The position numbers and the translations under genes are program-made. The notes beneath the pieces are model-generated. The model saw nothing but the letters and a program-made list of their open reading frames with translations, made no database searches and was not told the origin of the DNA. Shown piece by piece: positions 7,338 through 14,676 of a stretch of 34,921 bases of DNA. This DNA comes from a virus: positions 1 to 34,921 of IMG/VR virus record IMGVR_UViG_3300025030_000294; one strand, 5' to 3'. Position 1 is the stretch's first letter. Each line of letters begins with the position of its first letter.

Positions 7338-8053
7338 AAATACGAGGTATCGCAAATCCGTATGCACTGCAACCCTTTCTTAATCGTGTAATCCATGCAG
7401 ATTGCTTAGAACTTCTACAAGAGTTTCCTGATGAATGTATAGATATTCTACTTACGGACATTCCTTATGGCATTTCTTACCAGTCAAACAGAAGAGTTAA
7501 AACAAAGAAGTTTAGAAAACTTCACGGTGATCGGGACATTGCTGAATGGTTCCCAGATTTCCTACACTGTGCCGTCAGGATACTTAAACCTCAAAGTAAC
7601 TTCCTCTGCTTCTGCCACGCAAAGACCTTTGCTACCATCTACCCAATCATTTCAAATACAAGGGAGCTTCACTATCGCACCCTGCTCACTTGGGACAAAG
7701 AGTGGCATGGTTCTGGCGACCTTAAAGCTACTTGGTCTCCAACTACGGAGTTTATTCTTCACGCACAAAAAGGCAGACGGGCATTGTTTGGTGGACGCTC
7801 TCAAAATATTATTCGAGTTCAACGACTCGCAAGTACCCACTTGCAACACAGTACGCAGAAGCCTTTGTCGCTTCTCACACAACTCATCGAACCAACGACC
7901 CAACCCGGTGAAGTAGTTCTTGACCCTTTTTGTGGATCAGGGAGCACTTGTAAAGCGGCAAGTTTGTTGGGGAGACACTACATCGGTATTGAGATTGATT
8001 CGGACAATTATCGTGTTGCAGTAACCAATATGAAAAGTTTAAAGCATGAATGA
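7334..8053 (+). CDS. DNA methyltransferase, N6-Ade/N4-Cyt type
   Basis: 239 residues. Motif order is catalytic motif first and SAM motif last, as in the beta class (Pfam N6_N4_Mtase). The catalytic motif reads TDIPYG at 41-46 rather than DPPY; D-I-P-Y variants occur in this family. The SAM-binding block is DPFCGSGST near residue 197, followed by GRHYIGIEID. No restriction endonuclease lies next to it, so it is an orphan, probably protecting phage DNA from host restriction or marking it for regulation. Base specificity cannot be read from sequence. ATG overlaps the previous gene (ATGA). Confidence 0.9.
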   Translation: MKIRGIANPYALQPFLNRVIHADCLELLQEFPDECIDILLTDIPYGISYQSNRRVKTKKFRKLHGDRDIAEWFPDFLHCAVRILKPQSNFLCFCHAKTFATIYPIISNTRELHYRTLLTWDKEWHGSGDLKATWSPTTEFILHAQKGRRALFGGRSQNIIRVQRLASTHLQHSTQKPLSLLTQLIEPTTQPGEVVLDPFCGSGSTCKAASLLGRHYIGIEIDSDNYRVAVTNMKSLKHE

Positions 8054-8414
8054 ACGTGTAATCATCTCCAAAGATCACTTCGACGATAGCACAGGTCTTC
8101 CCTATCGTATAGAAGGAGAGCGCGTTTATACTGCAATAGAGTTTTTATTGAACACTATTGAAGACAGAAGAGTGTTTCAAGAGATCAAACTTGCAATTTT
8201 GGTTACAAAGGTGTTTGGTGATCGAGATGGATTTCATATCTCTCTGTCTTTTCATGATAAAGAAATCCATGTTTTCTTAGATGCACAACCACCTGTGCAG
8301 TTTTGGGACAACCGAGGGGTATTAACAATGTCAGGACACTATATTGAGAACGCAATATTTCAACTGTGCGGAGTTAATCTGCCTGTCCCAATAAAGGTGT
8401 TGAAATATGAGTAA
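8046..8414 (+). CDS. Protein of unknown function
   Basis: 122 residues, overlapping the end of the methyltransferase gene by eight bases and the next gene by eight. No known domain is visible. It has a central amphipathic segment and a predicted beta-rich middle (GFHISLSFHDKEIHVFL). Operon position is the main evidence that it is real. Confidence 0.65.
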   Translation: MNERVIISKDHFDDSTGLPYRIEGERVYTAIEFLLNTIEDRRVFQEIKLAILVTKVFGDRDGFHISLSFHDKEIHVFLDAQPPVQFWDNRGVLTMSGHYIENAIFQLCGVNLPVPIKVLKYE

Positions 8415-8616
8415 CACACCCTCTCTTATTTGTCGTAACAATGTGGTAGGCCCACAGCCCTGTTCTGTAACTATTCCTCATAAAGGGGAGCAGATACTTG
8501 TTACTTCTTCAACCTATGAACAGTTGTTGGAGTTGACAATCCTTATTAAATCAGGAGCAATGGACATTTCTTTGGGTTTGGAAAAAGGAACCCCAAATAT
8601 TCATATTCGGCACTGA
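8407..8616 (+). CDS. Small protein of unknown function
   Basis: 69 residues. The start overlaps the upstream stop (ATATGAG). Sequence begins MSNTPSLICRNNVV and has a helix YEQLLELTILI. Not recognised. Confidence 0.55.
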   Translation: MSNTPSLICRNNVVGPQPCSVTIPHKGEQILVTSSTYEQLLELTILIKSGAMDISLGLEKGTPNIHIRH

Positions 8617-8619
8617 CTC

Positions 8620-8937
8620 ATGCAAGAATTAAAGATATATACTTATGAGCTTCAAAACAAAGAAACAAAGATACGTGTGGGTGTTGTAGCTAAGGATAAA
8701 GAAACGTCGAAAAAATATCTTTACAAAAGTCTTTATTTCAATCCTCCTCTTCTTGGCATCTACAAGATAGAGTTTGTCGAAGAACGAAGTATGCAACCAG
8801 AAAATACGAAAATCACTTTTTGTTCCTCATCGGAGTTACGTGAAATACAACCTCCTGATAAAGTCAAAATATCCGTCATTGACGAAAATGATAGGGTCAT
8901 CTGCTGGAGGGATGATAAAGAATGCGGCAGTTACTAA
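8620..8937 (+). CDS. Protein of unknown function
   Basis: 105 residues, three bases after the previous stop. Charged, mixed alpha/beta composition with an N-terminal KIYTYELQNKETKIRVGV. Its 3' end overlaps the RusA-like gene. A parallel frame opens at 8774 but belongs to that next gene. Not recognised. Confidence 0.6.
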   Translation: MQELKIYTYELQNKETKIRVGVVAKDKETSKKYLYKSLYFNPPLLGIYKIEFVEERSMQPENTKITFCSSSELREIQPPDKVKISVIDENDRVICWRDDKECGSY

Positions 8938-9325
8938 AGTAGCAAGAGAGCTGCTTACACAGATTGTTCCAATCAAGAAACCGACCTTTGAACGTTGCTA
9001 CATCATTTATCAACTTTATTACTGTGGGGTAGCCAGAGATAAAGACAACATTTGGGCCTCTGTGGTCAAGATCACAAATGACGCATTGCAATGGATCGGA
9101 GTGATCCCAGAGGATAATGAGAAGACTGTTGAGTCTGTTGTAAGACCACAAATTAGGGTTAAAAGACGAAAAGATGTACGTGTTGAAATTTCGTTAATCT
9201 CTTACCCAAGTGATGTTGTTTTCAACACATTCATTGAAAGAATGGTAGGTTCCAACAGTCTGAATACTGCGAGAAGTAAATCACAGAAAATAAAAGTCGT
9301 TTTTCACAGGAGAGCCAAAAAGTGA
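8912..9325 (+). CDS. RusA-like Holliday junction resolvase
   Basis: 137 residues. The block RDKDNIWASVVK, NDALQWIGVIPEDN (residues about 42-69) matches the phage RusA pattern DxDN...K...DAL...GVIxxD, with D43, D45, K53 and D68 as metal or catalytic residues. It would cut branched recombination or replication intermediates before packaging. The start is uncertain: ATG 8912 has GGAGG only one base away, ATG 8888 has no Shine-Dalgarno, and the frame stays open to 8774. The usual RusA N-terminus is short, favouring 8912 or 8888. Its stop overlaps the next GTG start. Confidence 0.7.
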   Translation: MIKNAAVTKVARELLTQIVPIKKPTFERCYIIYQLYYCGVARDKDNIWASVVKITNDALQWIGVIPEDNEKTVESVVRPQIRVKRRKDVRVEISLISYPSDVVFNTFIERMVGSNSLNTARSKSQKIKVVFHRRAKK

Positions 9326-9588
9326 GTAACCCAAGAAACAAAAGAATGCAGATACGCTTATCATATTCTCGCCACATGTATAATGTTGCAAGTGTTCGCA
9401 GAGCGTATGTAAGCAGAGCGAGATGGAACCATTGGTGGGCAAGTAAGACAAGAGAAGAAAAGATTGCTTTTAACAAGAAGAACAAAGCAGGCGGGACAAT
9501 CTGGGAACTTGTGAGAAGCGCAATTTCTTTGTTTCAACGGGAAGAGAAGCCACAACGTAAAAGTGTTGCTAAACAAAAGAGAGTATAA
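9322..9588 (+). CDS. Small basic protein of unknown function
   Basis: 88 residues from GTG 9322, with AGGAGA at 9308-9313 eight bases upstream. Strongly basic (arginine at the N-terminus, lysine at the C-terminus) with a tryptophan-rich middle RWNHWWASK. The charge suggests nucleic acid binding; no domain recognised. Confidence 0.6.
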   Translation: MSNPRNKRMQIRLSYSRHMYNVASVRRAYVSRARWNHWWASKTREEKIAFNKKNKAGGTIWELVRSAISLFQREEKPQRKSVAKQKRV

Positions 9589-9590
9589 AA

Positions 9591-10121
9591 ATGGCTCTCA
9601 TCAACATTAAACAGTGTGCAATAGACAAAACCCTTGTTAAGCGCACTGATCTTCTTGAAACAATCCAAGCAGACGGATTCTTCAAGTCTCGTCATAATTC
9701 AAATACTTATCATAATGTAAAGTTTGCAGATATTAGTCATGAAGAGTGGTGTATAAAAGATACTGAAGCTTTCCACATTCCGGGGGGATCAGCATATCGT
9801 GATATGACTATACTTTTAATAAAGGAATCCGAAGAAGAGTTCATTCTTCTTAAAAGAAAAGTAACAACACTTCTGGATACCAAAGTTGTGCCTTTTGGAA
9901 GTGAGACAAGTGAAGTCATACAAAGGCTGATTGCCTTAATTGACACTCATGAAGCAAGATGGAATTGCCTAATAGAAAACAGCAATCTTGAGCTTACTCC
10001 TTGTGTAAGTCCGGGTTGGGTTTTGTGGCATGAAAATTCAAGAGAAATTATGGGGAGTGGAAAGACACCACAAGAAGCAGTTGATAATGCTCTTAAGGAG
10101 AAAGAGAGTGCTCACAGATGA
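9591..10121 (+). CDS. Protein of unknown function
   Basis: 176 residues, starting two bases after the previous stop and ending with a four-base overlap with the next gene. The C-terminal part, SPGWVLWHENSREIMGSGKTPQEAVDNAL, looks like a small domain with a terminal helix of the kind seen in phage proteins of unknown role. No catalytic motif is seen. Confidence 0.65.
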   Translation: MALINIKQCAIDKTLVKRTDLLETIQADGFFKSRHNSNTYHNVKFADISHEEWCIKDTEAFHIPGGSAYRDMTILLIKESEEEFILLKRKVTTLLDTKVVPFGSETSEVIQRLIALIDTHEARWNCLIENSNLELTPCVSPGWVLWHENSREIMGSGKTPQEAVDNALKEKESAHR

Positions 10122-10411
10122 GTAATGCACAAGAATTTCTTGATACAATTAACAGCATCTTTCCAAAATTGCAACCTACAATTGAAGAAATTGAGGACTG
10201 TCTTCCTGTTCATGGCTCTCATGACTGTCTATTGGGAAATCTTGTAGGTGCAATCACTCGTCATAGAAGACTTAAAAAGTTGCGTGAAATGCAACCAAAG
10301 AGAAGAAGGGAAGTAGCAAGTTGTGCTCCTGATCTCACTCAATGTGGTCATTGGAATCATGTGGGCATGTCACAGAAAGCAAGAACAACAAGAGATGAAC
10401 GTTCTTACTAA
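10118..10411 (+). CDS. Small basic protein of unknown function
   Basis: 97 residues, ATGA overlap with the gene before. The middle is helical and basic (RHRRLKKLREMQPKRRRE), followed by a Cys/His-containing tail (CAPDLTQCGHWNH) that might bind metal. Not recognised. Confidence 0.6.
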   Translation: MSNAQEFLDTINSIFPKLQPTIEEIEDCLPVHGSHDCLLGNLVGAITRHRRLKKLREMQPKRRREVASCAPDLTQCGHWNHVGMSQKARTTRDERSY

Positions 10412-10416
10412 GAGCT

Positions 10417-11097
10417 ATGGCGAAACGGAACCTACAACGTTTACGAAAAAAGCATCTTCCCTTCTATGAGAAAATGACTCAAAAAGAGTTTGAAGAGTGG
10501 CTTGAAGAGGAGGTAGTTCGTAGACAAAGAACTGAGTTGATCACATCTGATCTCATTGGAGGGATCGCTCGTGTAATTCGACCTATCATCATGTTGACTT
10601 GTAAGAGTTACAAGGTTCCCGAAGCATTTGATGACCTTTTACATGACATTATTATTAAGCTGGCAGAGAAGGATACAAGACAATGGAATCCTTTTCGTGG
10701 CAGGGTAACTTACTTCTTAGCATTTCGTGCCTTGTGGGGGTCAATCGCTTTTGTGAGAAACTACATTCCCTTAGACAGGGATGACCCTGATCTCATTGAA
10801 GCACTGCCTGTAGACCCACAATTCATTGTTGAAGACTTTCTTCATGCTGACTTGAAAAGTCTTCCGTGGGCTTTCGACTCCAATATTTGTGTGTTTATTG
10901 CAATGCAAGTACTTGTAGGTGTTAAAAGAAAACGAGTTATTACGCTGTTACGGAAAACGTTTTTCAAGAAGTCAGAAGACCGCCCTTTAGCAATAAACGT
11001 CTATGAACATGTCATTGCCCTGCTACGGCTTGAACTATCATCCAGAATGGAGCGTTATGAACTGGTTGGAGATACTGAAACAACACTGGTCGGGTGA
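10417..11097 (+). CDS. Sigma-70-like (ECF-type) factor
   Basis: 226 residues. After a basic N-terminus, residues about 50-115 resemble sigma region 2: a helix ARVIRPIIMLTCKSYK, then FDDLLHDIIIKLAEK, and GRVTYFLAFRALWG. A linker follows, and a C-terminal part with repeated K/R helices (KRKRVITLLRK) may be region 4. It would redirect host RNA polymerase. The window also carries a second sigma-like protein at its left edge; the two are not close copies. It is followed directly by a possible Mor-like regulator, which fits a transcription-control cluster. Family assignment by pattern only. Confidence 0.45.
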   Translation: MAKRNLQRLRKKHLPFYEKMTQKEFEEWLEEEVVRRQRTELITSDLIGGIARVIRPIIMLTCKSYKVPEAFDDLLHDIIIKLAEKDTRQWNPFRGRVTYFLAFRALWGSIAFVRNYIPLDRDDPDLIEALPVDPQFIVEDFLHADLKSLPWAFDSNICVFIAMQVLVGVKRKRVITLLRKTFFKKSEDRPLAINVYEHVIALLRLELSSRMERYELVGDTETTLVG

Positions 11098-11269
11098 TCT
11101 CATACTGTTGTTTCACAGAGCCTTTGGCACAGTTGCAACTAAGAAATTCATTGATCTTTTTGGGGGACTGACTTTTAGAGTCCCCACATGGACAGAGATA
11201 AACAGGAAATCGCAAGAGGAGTTATACGGGGGTGAAAAAGAAACCACGAAAGAAGACTATGATGAATAA
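11057..11269 (+). CDS. Possible Mor-like transcription regulator, short
   Basis: 70 residues from ATG 11057, which has GGAG four bases upstream; the frame is open to 11003. The core FIDLFGGLTFRVPTWTEINR resembles the FGG..(Y/F).(I/V)P block of the Mor/C activator family of phage Mu. The usual C-terminal helix-turn-helix is missing or very short, so if related it is a stripped-down version. It overlaps the end of the sigma-like gene by 41 bases in another frame, which suggests coupled translation. Confidence 0.4.
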   Translation: MNWLEILKQHWSGDLILLFHRAFGTVATKKFIDLFGGLTFRVPTWTEINRKSQEELYGGEKETTKEDYDE

Positions 11270-11552
11270 CCAACAAGAAGAATCATTCGACGACGAAATC
11301 AAACATATACCAGAGTGTATTGAAGATTATAACAATTTTCTGCACTGTGACGATATTTGGGAATGTAAATGTGGGTATGATGAACGACTGCACAGTCGAA
11401 TCAAAACACTTACTGCTGATCTTGCAGAGATGACTTTGAGGGCTTCCTTTAATCGAAGTTGTGCATTGTGCGGGGAGATATGGACACAAGAGGCAGAAGA
11501 TCGTGCAGGAATACTTGCAAAAAGATGTAATAATGAACTCACATCAACGTAG
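11232..11552 (+). CDS. Small Cys-rich protein
   Basis: 106 residues if the GTG at 11232 is used (GAGGAG about 11 bases upstream); ATG 11259 or 11262 are alternatives. Cysteine pairs CKCG near residue 47 and CALC near 77 suggest metal binding. Basic lysine-rich N-terminus, acidic middle. Starts inside the upstream gene and ends inside the next. Not recognised. Confidence 0.55.
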   Translation: MKKKPRKKTMMNNQQEESFDDEIKHIPECIEDYNNFLHCDDIWECKCGYDERLHSRIKTLTADLAEMTLRASFNRSCALCGEIWTQEAEDRAGILAKRCNNELTST

Positions 11553-11682
11553 AGTAGCTGTGCGTAGTCCAAGTGGTAAATATCGCAAGAATGGAAAATT
11601 TGTACGTTGTTGGGAGAGATGGATATTGAGACTCCCTTTTTCTACTCCAAGATCAGTTACATGTAAACCAAAAATAACATGA
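11533..11682 (+). CDS. Tiny basic protein
   Basis: 49 residues starting MNSHQRRVAVRSPSGKYRKN, very basic. The ATG lies within the upstream gene's end and the stop TGA overlaps the ATG of the next gene (ACATGACA), the same four-base overlap style as its neighbours. No strong Shine-Dalgarno. Not recognised; supported by the overlap and composition only. Confidence 0.45.
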   Translation: MNSHQRRVAVRSPSGKYRKNGKFVRCWERWILRLPFSTPRSVTCKPKIT

Positions 11683-12323
11683 CACGCATTCCCGATACAA
11701 CTGTAAAACGTTTTAAGATAACTCGTGAGGGAATCACTCTTGCAGTTATTAAAAGCACGAGTACACACGAAGCACAACGCGATGCAGAACAAGCTTATGG
11801 GCCAATGGCACGTGTTGTGGAATTAGGCCCGGATGAGCCTGAAGTTACCGCTATCGAACAGATGCAGAACAGAACACTAATGGTTGTTCCGTCTTATAAA
11901 ATTGCCACGATTGAAATCCTTGATCCTAATTGGGAATGTTCAAAAGGAAGTGAACAACATGAGACACCTCAAATGCAGTTAACCATGTGGTTAGATAATC
12001 ATTTGGGAATCTGTGTCGTTAGTTACACACTTAGAACTTCGGAAAGTTATTCACGTCCTTTCACCTCGTATTGGGAAGTTCTGTACTATGATCTTGTGGA
12101 AATGCCAACTGTCAAAACGATAGACGAAGTATTTGACAAACTGAAGAGAGACATGTCAGAACAGATAGACTTCTTCTATGAACTTCTTCACACATATACA
12201 AGCAATGAGTTGTTGATCGCTTATGCGGAGTCTCTTAGTTGTGAAATCAATGTGTTAAGCGATCCTGTCAGAACACGATACTCTGTTATTCAGGCAATTC
12301 GACGTAAGAAAGGATGGATATAA
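11679..12323 (+). CDS. Protein of unknown function
   Basis: 214 residues, last gene of the left operon. No known motif. The N-terminal 60 residues form a small basic alpha/beta unit (TRIPDTTVKRFKITREG), the middle is beta-rich with many aromatics (SYWEVLYYDLVEMP), the end is helical and basic (IQAIRRKKGWI). A stem-loop follows 15 bases after the stop. Confidence 0.65.
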   Translation: MTRIPDTTVKRFKITREGITLAVIKSTSTHEAQRDAEQAYGPMARVVELGPDEPEVTAIEQMQNRTLMVVPSYKIATIEILDPNWECSKGSEQHETPQMQLTMWLDNHLGICVVSYTLRTSESYSRPFTSYWEVLYYDLVEMPTVKTIDEVFDKLKRDMSEQIDFFYELLHTYTSNELLIAYAESLSCEINVLSDPVRTRYSVIQAIRRKKGWI

Positions 12324-12337
12324 TAAAATAATGTGTA

Positions 12338-12361
12338 ACCAGAAATTTGTCCGTTTCTGGT
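12338..12361 (+). other. Stem-loop after left operon
   Basis: ACCAGAAA at 12338-12345 pairs perfectly with TTTCTGGT at 12354-12361 with an eight-base loop. It sits just after the last gene of the left operon. No T-run follows, so it is a possible RNA 3'-end or processing structure rather than a clear terminator. Confidence 0.5.
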
Positions 12362-12387
12362 GTCAAGGCTTTCCAGACAGGACATAA

Positions 12388-12441
12388 AGAAAGGAGGTGA
12401 TATTCCGTGTTAGTATACTTGAAACCACCGTAGTAACGGAA
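12388..12441 (+). promoter_or_regulatory. 14-base anti-SD complement with mini-ORF
   Basis: AGAAAGGAGGTGAT at 12388-12401 is complementary over all 14 bases to a 16S rRNA 3' end of the ATCACCTCCTTTCT type. Nine bases after the GGAGG core, GTG 12407 opens a frame of eight codons ending at TAG 12433 (M-L-V-Y-L-K-P-P). The start region (TTCCGT, 12403-12408) can pair with ACGGAA at 12436-12441, and a terminator follows at 12507. This looks like a leader-peptide or attenuator arrangement, or a ribosome-binding small RNA; both are inference. Confidence 0.45.
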
Positions 12442-12506
12442 ACAGTGTGACCTTCAACTGAAGAAAAAGGTGTTGTAGACATAATAATTAGCACTCGTCT
12501 CACAGC

Positions 12507-12540
12507 AAAAGCCCTCGCCGTTGTTCTTTGGAGGGCTTTT
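12507..12540 (+). terminator. Intrinsic terminator 1
   Basis: AAAAGCCCTC at 12507-12516 pairs with GAGGGCTTTT at 12531-12540 around a 14-base loop. The A-run and T-run on either side make it usable in both directions. Its stem is almost the same as that of the terminator at 14321. Confidence 0.8.
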
Positions 12541-12557
12541 CTGTTTATGAGAATTAC

Positions 12558-12640
12558 AACCCATGAAATGCAGAATGGGAGACACTCATAGAGAAACATC
12601 AACCCATACAGTGCAGAAAGGGAGACTGTGAGATTTTGTG
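12558..12640 (+). repeat. Control repeat, module 1 (two copies)
   Basis: AACCCATGAAATGCAGAA at 12558-12575 and AACCCATACAGTGCAGAA at 12601-12618 are 43 bases apart. The second is followed by GAGATTTTGT at 12630-12639. The same two-copy arrangement and following block recur at 14373-14450. They may bind a regulator; no function is shown by the sequence. Confidence 0.6.
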
Positions 12641-12796
12641 ATACCCTCCATGTCACTGTGCGCGATCTTCATACAATTTTGCTACCCTCCAGAGAGTTTG
12701 ATAGACTTCAAAGCACTTCTCTAAGGTCTTAACTTTATTTATCACTTACGAAAGGGAACAACAGAAAAAATATTGTTGACAGAAATAAAACACCTC

Positions 12797-12825
12797 TTGA
12801 CTTTCGGTTATTCCTGTTGTATATT
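12797..12825 (+). promoter_or_regulatory. Sigma-70 promoter P1
   Basis: TTGACT at 12797-12802, a 17-base spacer, and TATATT at 12820-12825. Transcription should begin near 12832. This places ATG 12869 at a normal distance and makes the upstream TTG at 12836 an unlikely start. A further TTGACA at 12776 has no matching -10 box. Confidence 0.75.
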
Positions 12826-12868
12826 AAGGCAGTGATTGAAACAACACAAACACGAAAGAGAGAGAACA

Positions 12869-14131
12869 ATGTTTATTAACGTGATTCCTTGCTGGCCCTT
12901 TAATCTCTTAAATGAGAAGACAAAGGAAAAAGTACTCAATGAGTACGGAAGTTGTAAAGTTGAAGACTCCTTTTGGTATGAGTCGGAACTTAATAACTAC
13001 AAAGATGATCTTGCCTCTGTGGGTTTTCTTGACTGTGAGATATTTTTCGAGTTAAACCCGAATGACTGTGTTTTCAAATGTGGAAGCATTGACCTCAAAG
13101 CAATGCGAACAGTTGAGAAAGCTACTGACTTTGTGAATCATGATGGAAAACATTCTATCATTGACAGAGTTAACGAAAAACTCTCTCAAGTTCAAAAGCT
13201 TCTAAATAATCCAAGAATGATCGAAGCCGTAGACTCCGGCAATGACGAGGCCTCTGTTACTTATCATTCAAACAGAAACTCAGGAAGTGCAGAGATTTCT
13301 TTTGAGTGCAGTCTGCCCGACAGTATTGAAGAGGACGAGTCCGAAAAAGAGAAGTTTCTTATTTTAGTGGCGCAAACTGAAGAGGCTCTTGAAGAACTGC
13401 GTTCATTATACTGTGAGTTGTTCATGCACTATCTGAGTGAGAACTACGATTATCTCACAAGTGAAGCTTCACTCTTGGAGCATTTTGAAGCTAACGAGTG
13501 GTTGTTCGATTCTTACGGGAAAATCAATCAAGTGACTCCCTACAAAATGAATCATGATTTCTTTGATCTCATGAGTGAGAATGAAGTCACACAAGACGAA
13601 TGGGAACATTTAGAGCAGTTCATTCTCTTGCCAGAAGAGTCAGAACTTGACCTTGACAAGGTTGAAACTGCTATAAACAACCTCCGCAGAAATAAGCAGT
13701 GTGACTTTTTCCTCGTTGCTTTGGATGAGACTGAATACGTTGTTAAGGACTTTTTGAAAGAGTTCAAAATCGAAAGCATTTCTTGTGTATCACTTCTTGA
13801 CAAATCTGAAGAGACTCATTTGTGTGAAGTTACTCCCTCTTATTGTTTGCATCCTGTTTACTATGCGATAAAAATGTGTGAAGGTGCAAGTGAAGAAGAT
13901 CGTGAAAAGGCAAAAATGGCAGTTGATAGAGATGCAAGTTTTGACCTCACTGAAGTGTCTTATACCCATTGTTCTGATCTTCTCAAGATACTCTCCAAAG
14001 AAACGAAAGAGGGGAAAGAGAGAAATGTGTACCACTGGAGTGCAGAGAATGAATGGGATGATCTTACAGCCAGTTACGAGGAGTTCTTTGAGTATACGTT
14101 AAACGACTGCCGCACCTCTCAGTATCTCTAA
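12869..14131 (+). CDS. Acidic early protein of unknown function
   Basis: About 420 residues, first gene after promoter P1. The start at ATG 12869 is preferred because the promoter makes the upstream frame extension almost leaderless; AGAGAGAG lies upstream. The protein is strongly acidic. Its N-terminus (LLNEKTKEKVLNEY, W-Y, LASVGF, then a G-S-I-D-L strand) resembles a widespread phage protein family of unknown role that begins with an L-x-x-K-x-K-E-K helix and a D-F-x...GF segment. The rest is helical with many E/D and no catalytic motif. Acidic early proteins can be host-enzyme inhibitors or DNA mimics, but that is conjecture. Confidence 0.75.
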   Translation: MFINVIPCWPFNLLNEKTKEKVLNEYGSCKVEDSFWYESELNNYKDDLASVGFLDCEIFFELNPNDCVFKCGSIDLKAMRTVEKATDFVNHDGKHSIIDRVNEKLSQVQKLLNNPRMIEAVDSGNDEASVTYHSNRNSGSAEISFECSLPDSIEEDESEKEKFLILVAQTEEALEELRSLYCELFMHYLSENYDYLTSEASLLEHFEANEWLFDSYGKINQVTPYKMNHDFFDLMSENEVTQDEWEHLEQFILLPEESELDLDKVETAINNLRRNKQCDFFLVALDETEYVVKDFLKEFKIESISCVSLLDKSEETHLCEVTPSYCLHPVYYAIKMCEGASEEDREKAKMAVDRDASFDLTEVSYTHCSDLLKILSKETKEGKERNVYHWSAENEWDDLTASYEEFFEYTLNDCRTSQYL

Positions 14132-14143
14132 AGGAGGTGAAGT

Positions 14144-14287
14144 ATGTCAACTCTTTGGAGTCTTCTAAGAAGTCTCATGCACAATTATGATGATGGAATG
14201 AGATACAAGATCAAGAGAAAGGATACTCGTAAGAGAGTCGGTCGAAAGAAAAGCAGGAAACGAAAAATTTTCACACTGAAACACTGA
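14144..14287 (+). CDS. Tiny basic protein, family member 1
   Basis: 47 residues from ATG 14144 with a very strong ribosome binding site, AAGGAGGTGA at 14131-14140. It begins MSTLWSLLRSLM and ends in a K/R-rich tail with KKSRKRKIFTL. The tail resembles KRKSRKKRFSL of the small protein at 15666 and, less closely, NKKSVFTL of that at 14707. The charge suggests RNA, DNA or ribosome binding. It follows the acidic protein in the same transcription unit and precedes terminator 2. Confidence 0.7.
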   Translation: MSTLWSLLRSLMHNYDDGMRYKIKRKDTRKRVGRKKSRKRKIFTLKH

Positions 14288-14320
14288 GATAGGTAACTCT
14301 CTCCCTGTCGAAGTCGTAAC

Positions 14321-14353
14321 AAGCCCTCTAACGCATTGTTTGGAGGGCTTTGT
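14321..14353 (+). terminator. Intrinsic terminator 2
   Basis: AAGCCCTC at 14321-14328 pairs with GAGGGCTT at 14343-14350 around a 14-base loop, followed by a short T/G run. The stem is nearly identical to terminator 1. It ends the unit carrying the acidic protein and the first tiny basic protein. Confidence 0.75.
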
Positions 14354-14372
14354 GTTGTGTGCTTAAAAGATC

Positions 14373-14450
14373 AATCCAAACAGTGCAGAAGCCCTTAAAC
14401 ACGATTTGAGATATACTAACCCATATAGTGCAGAAGCCCTGAGATTTTGT
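14373..14450 (+). repeat. Control repeat, module 2 (two copies)
   Basis: AATCCAAACAGTGCAGAA at 14373-14390 and AACCCATATAGTGCAGAA at 14418-14435, 45 bases apart, then GAGATTTTGT at 14441-14450. The two copies and the block match module 1 in order and spacing. Confidence 0.6.
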
Positions 14451-14647
14451 CGGCTATATGGAGAGATTTTCAAGTCACTTGTGAAAGTCGTAACAAGACA
14501 ATAACTCTATAACAGGATATTGTTATCTTGTTAGTTGTAAGTGTAAAAAGCATTTACTGAACTTACGAAAAGCCGTGTTTCAACTGTTGAAATTAGGCAC
14601 GTTTTTTGCTCACTATAAAAATAAATGCCTGTTGAGTGTCTACTCAC

Positions 14648-14676
14648 TTGACAACTCAATAAAAATTGATTATCTT
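14648..14676 (+). promoter_or_regulatory. Sigma-70 promoter P2
   Basis: TTGACA at 14648-14653, a 17-base spacer, and TATCTT at 14671-14676. Predicted transcription start near 14683, 24 bases before ATG 14707. The perfect -35 box and spacing argue against translation from the frame opening at 14575. Confidence 0.75.

Larger units (their letters stand above)
12324..12868 (+). other. Gene-free control region 1
   Basis: 545 bases without a convincing gene. In order it holds a stem-loop at 12338, a very strong ribosome binding site with a nine-codon frame, an intrinsic terminator, two AGTGCAGAA-type repeats, a GAGATTTTGT block, two ACCCTCCA copies at 12643 and 12684, a TCACTTACGAAAGG motif at 12742 and a sigma-70 promoter at 12797. 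A 97-codon minus-strand frame crosses it but looks accidental. Confidence 0.7.
14311..14497 (+). repeat. 13-base direct repeat AAGTCGTAACAAG
   Basis: AAGTCGTAACAAG occurs at 14311-14323 and again at 14485-14497. The same 13 bases are part of the highly conserved segment near the 3' end of bacterial 16S rRNA (the common 1492 primer site). The first copy has one further matching base (G) on its left. The copies flank the terminator and the AGTGCAGAA repeats. Confidence 0.55.

Noticed and set aside
12363-12656. 97-codon minus-strand frame in control region 1
   Set aside because: It covers a terminator and the control repeats, and no minus-strand gene is supported elsewhere in the window.
12776-12804. 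Second promoter using TTGACA at 12776
   Set aside because: At 16-18 bases downstream there is no -10-like hexamer.
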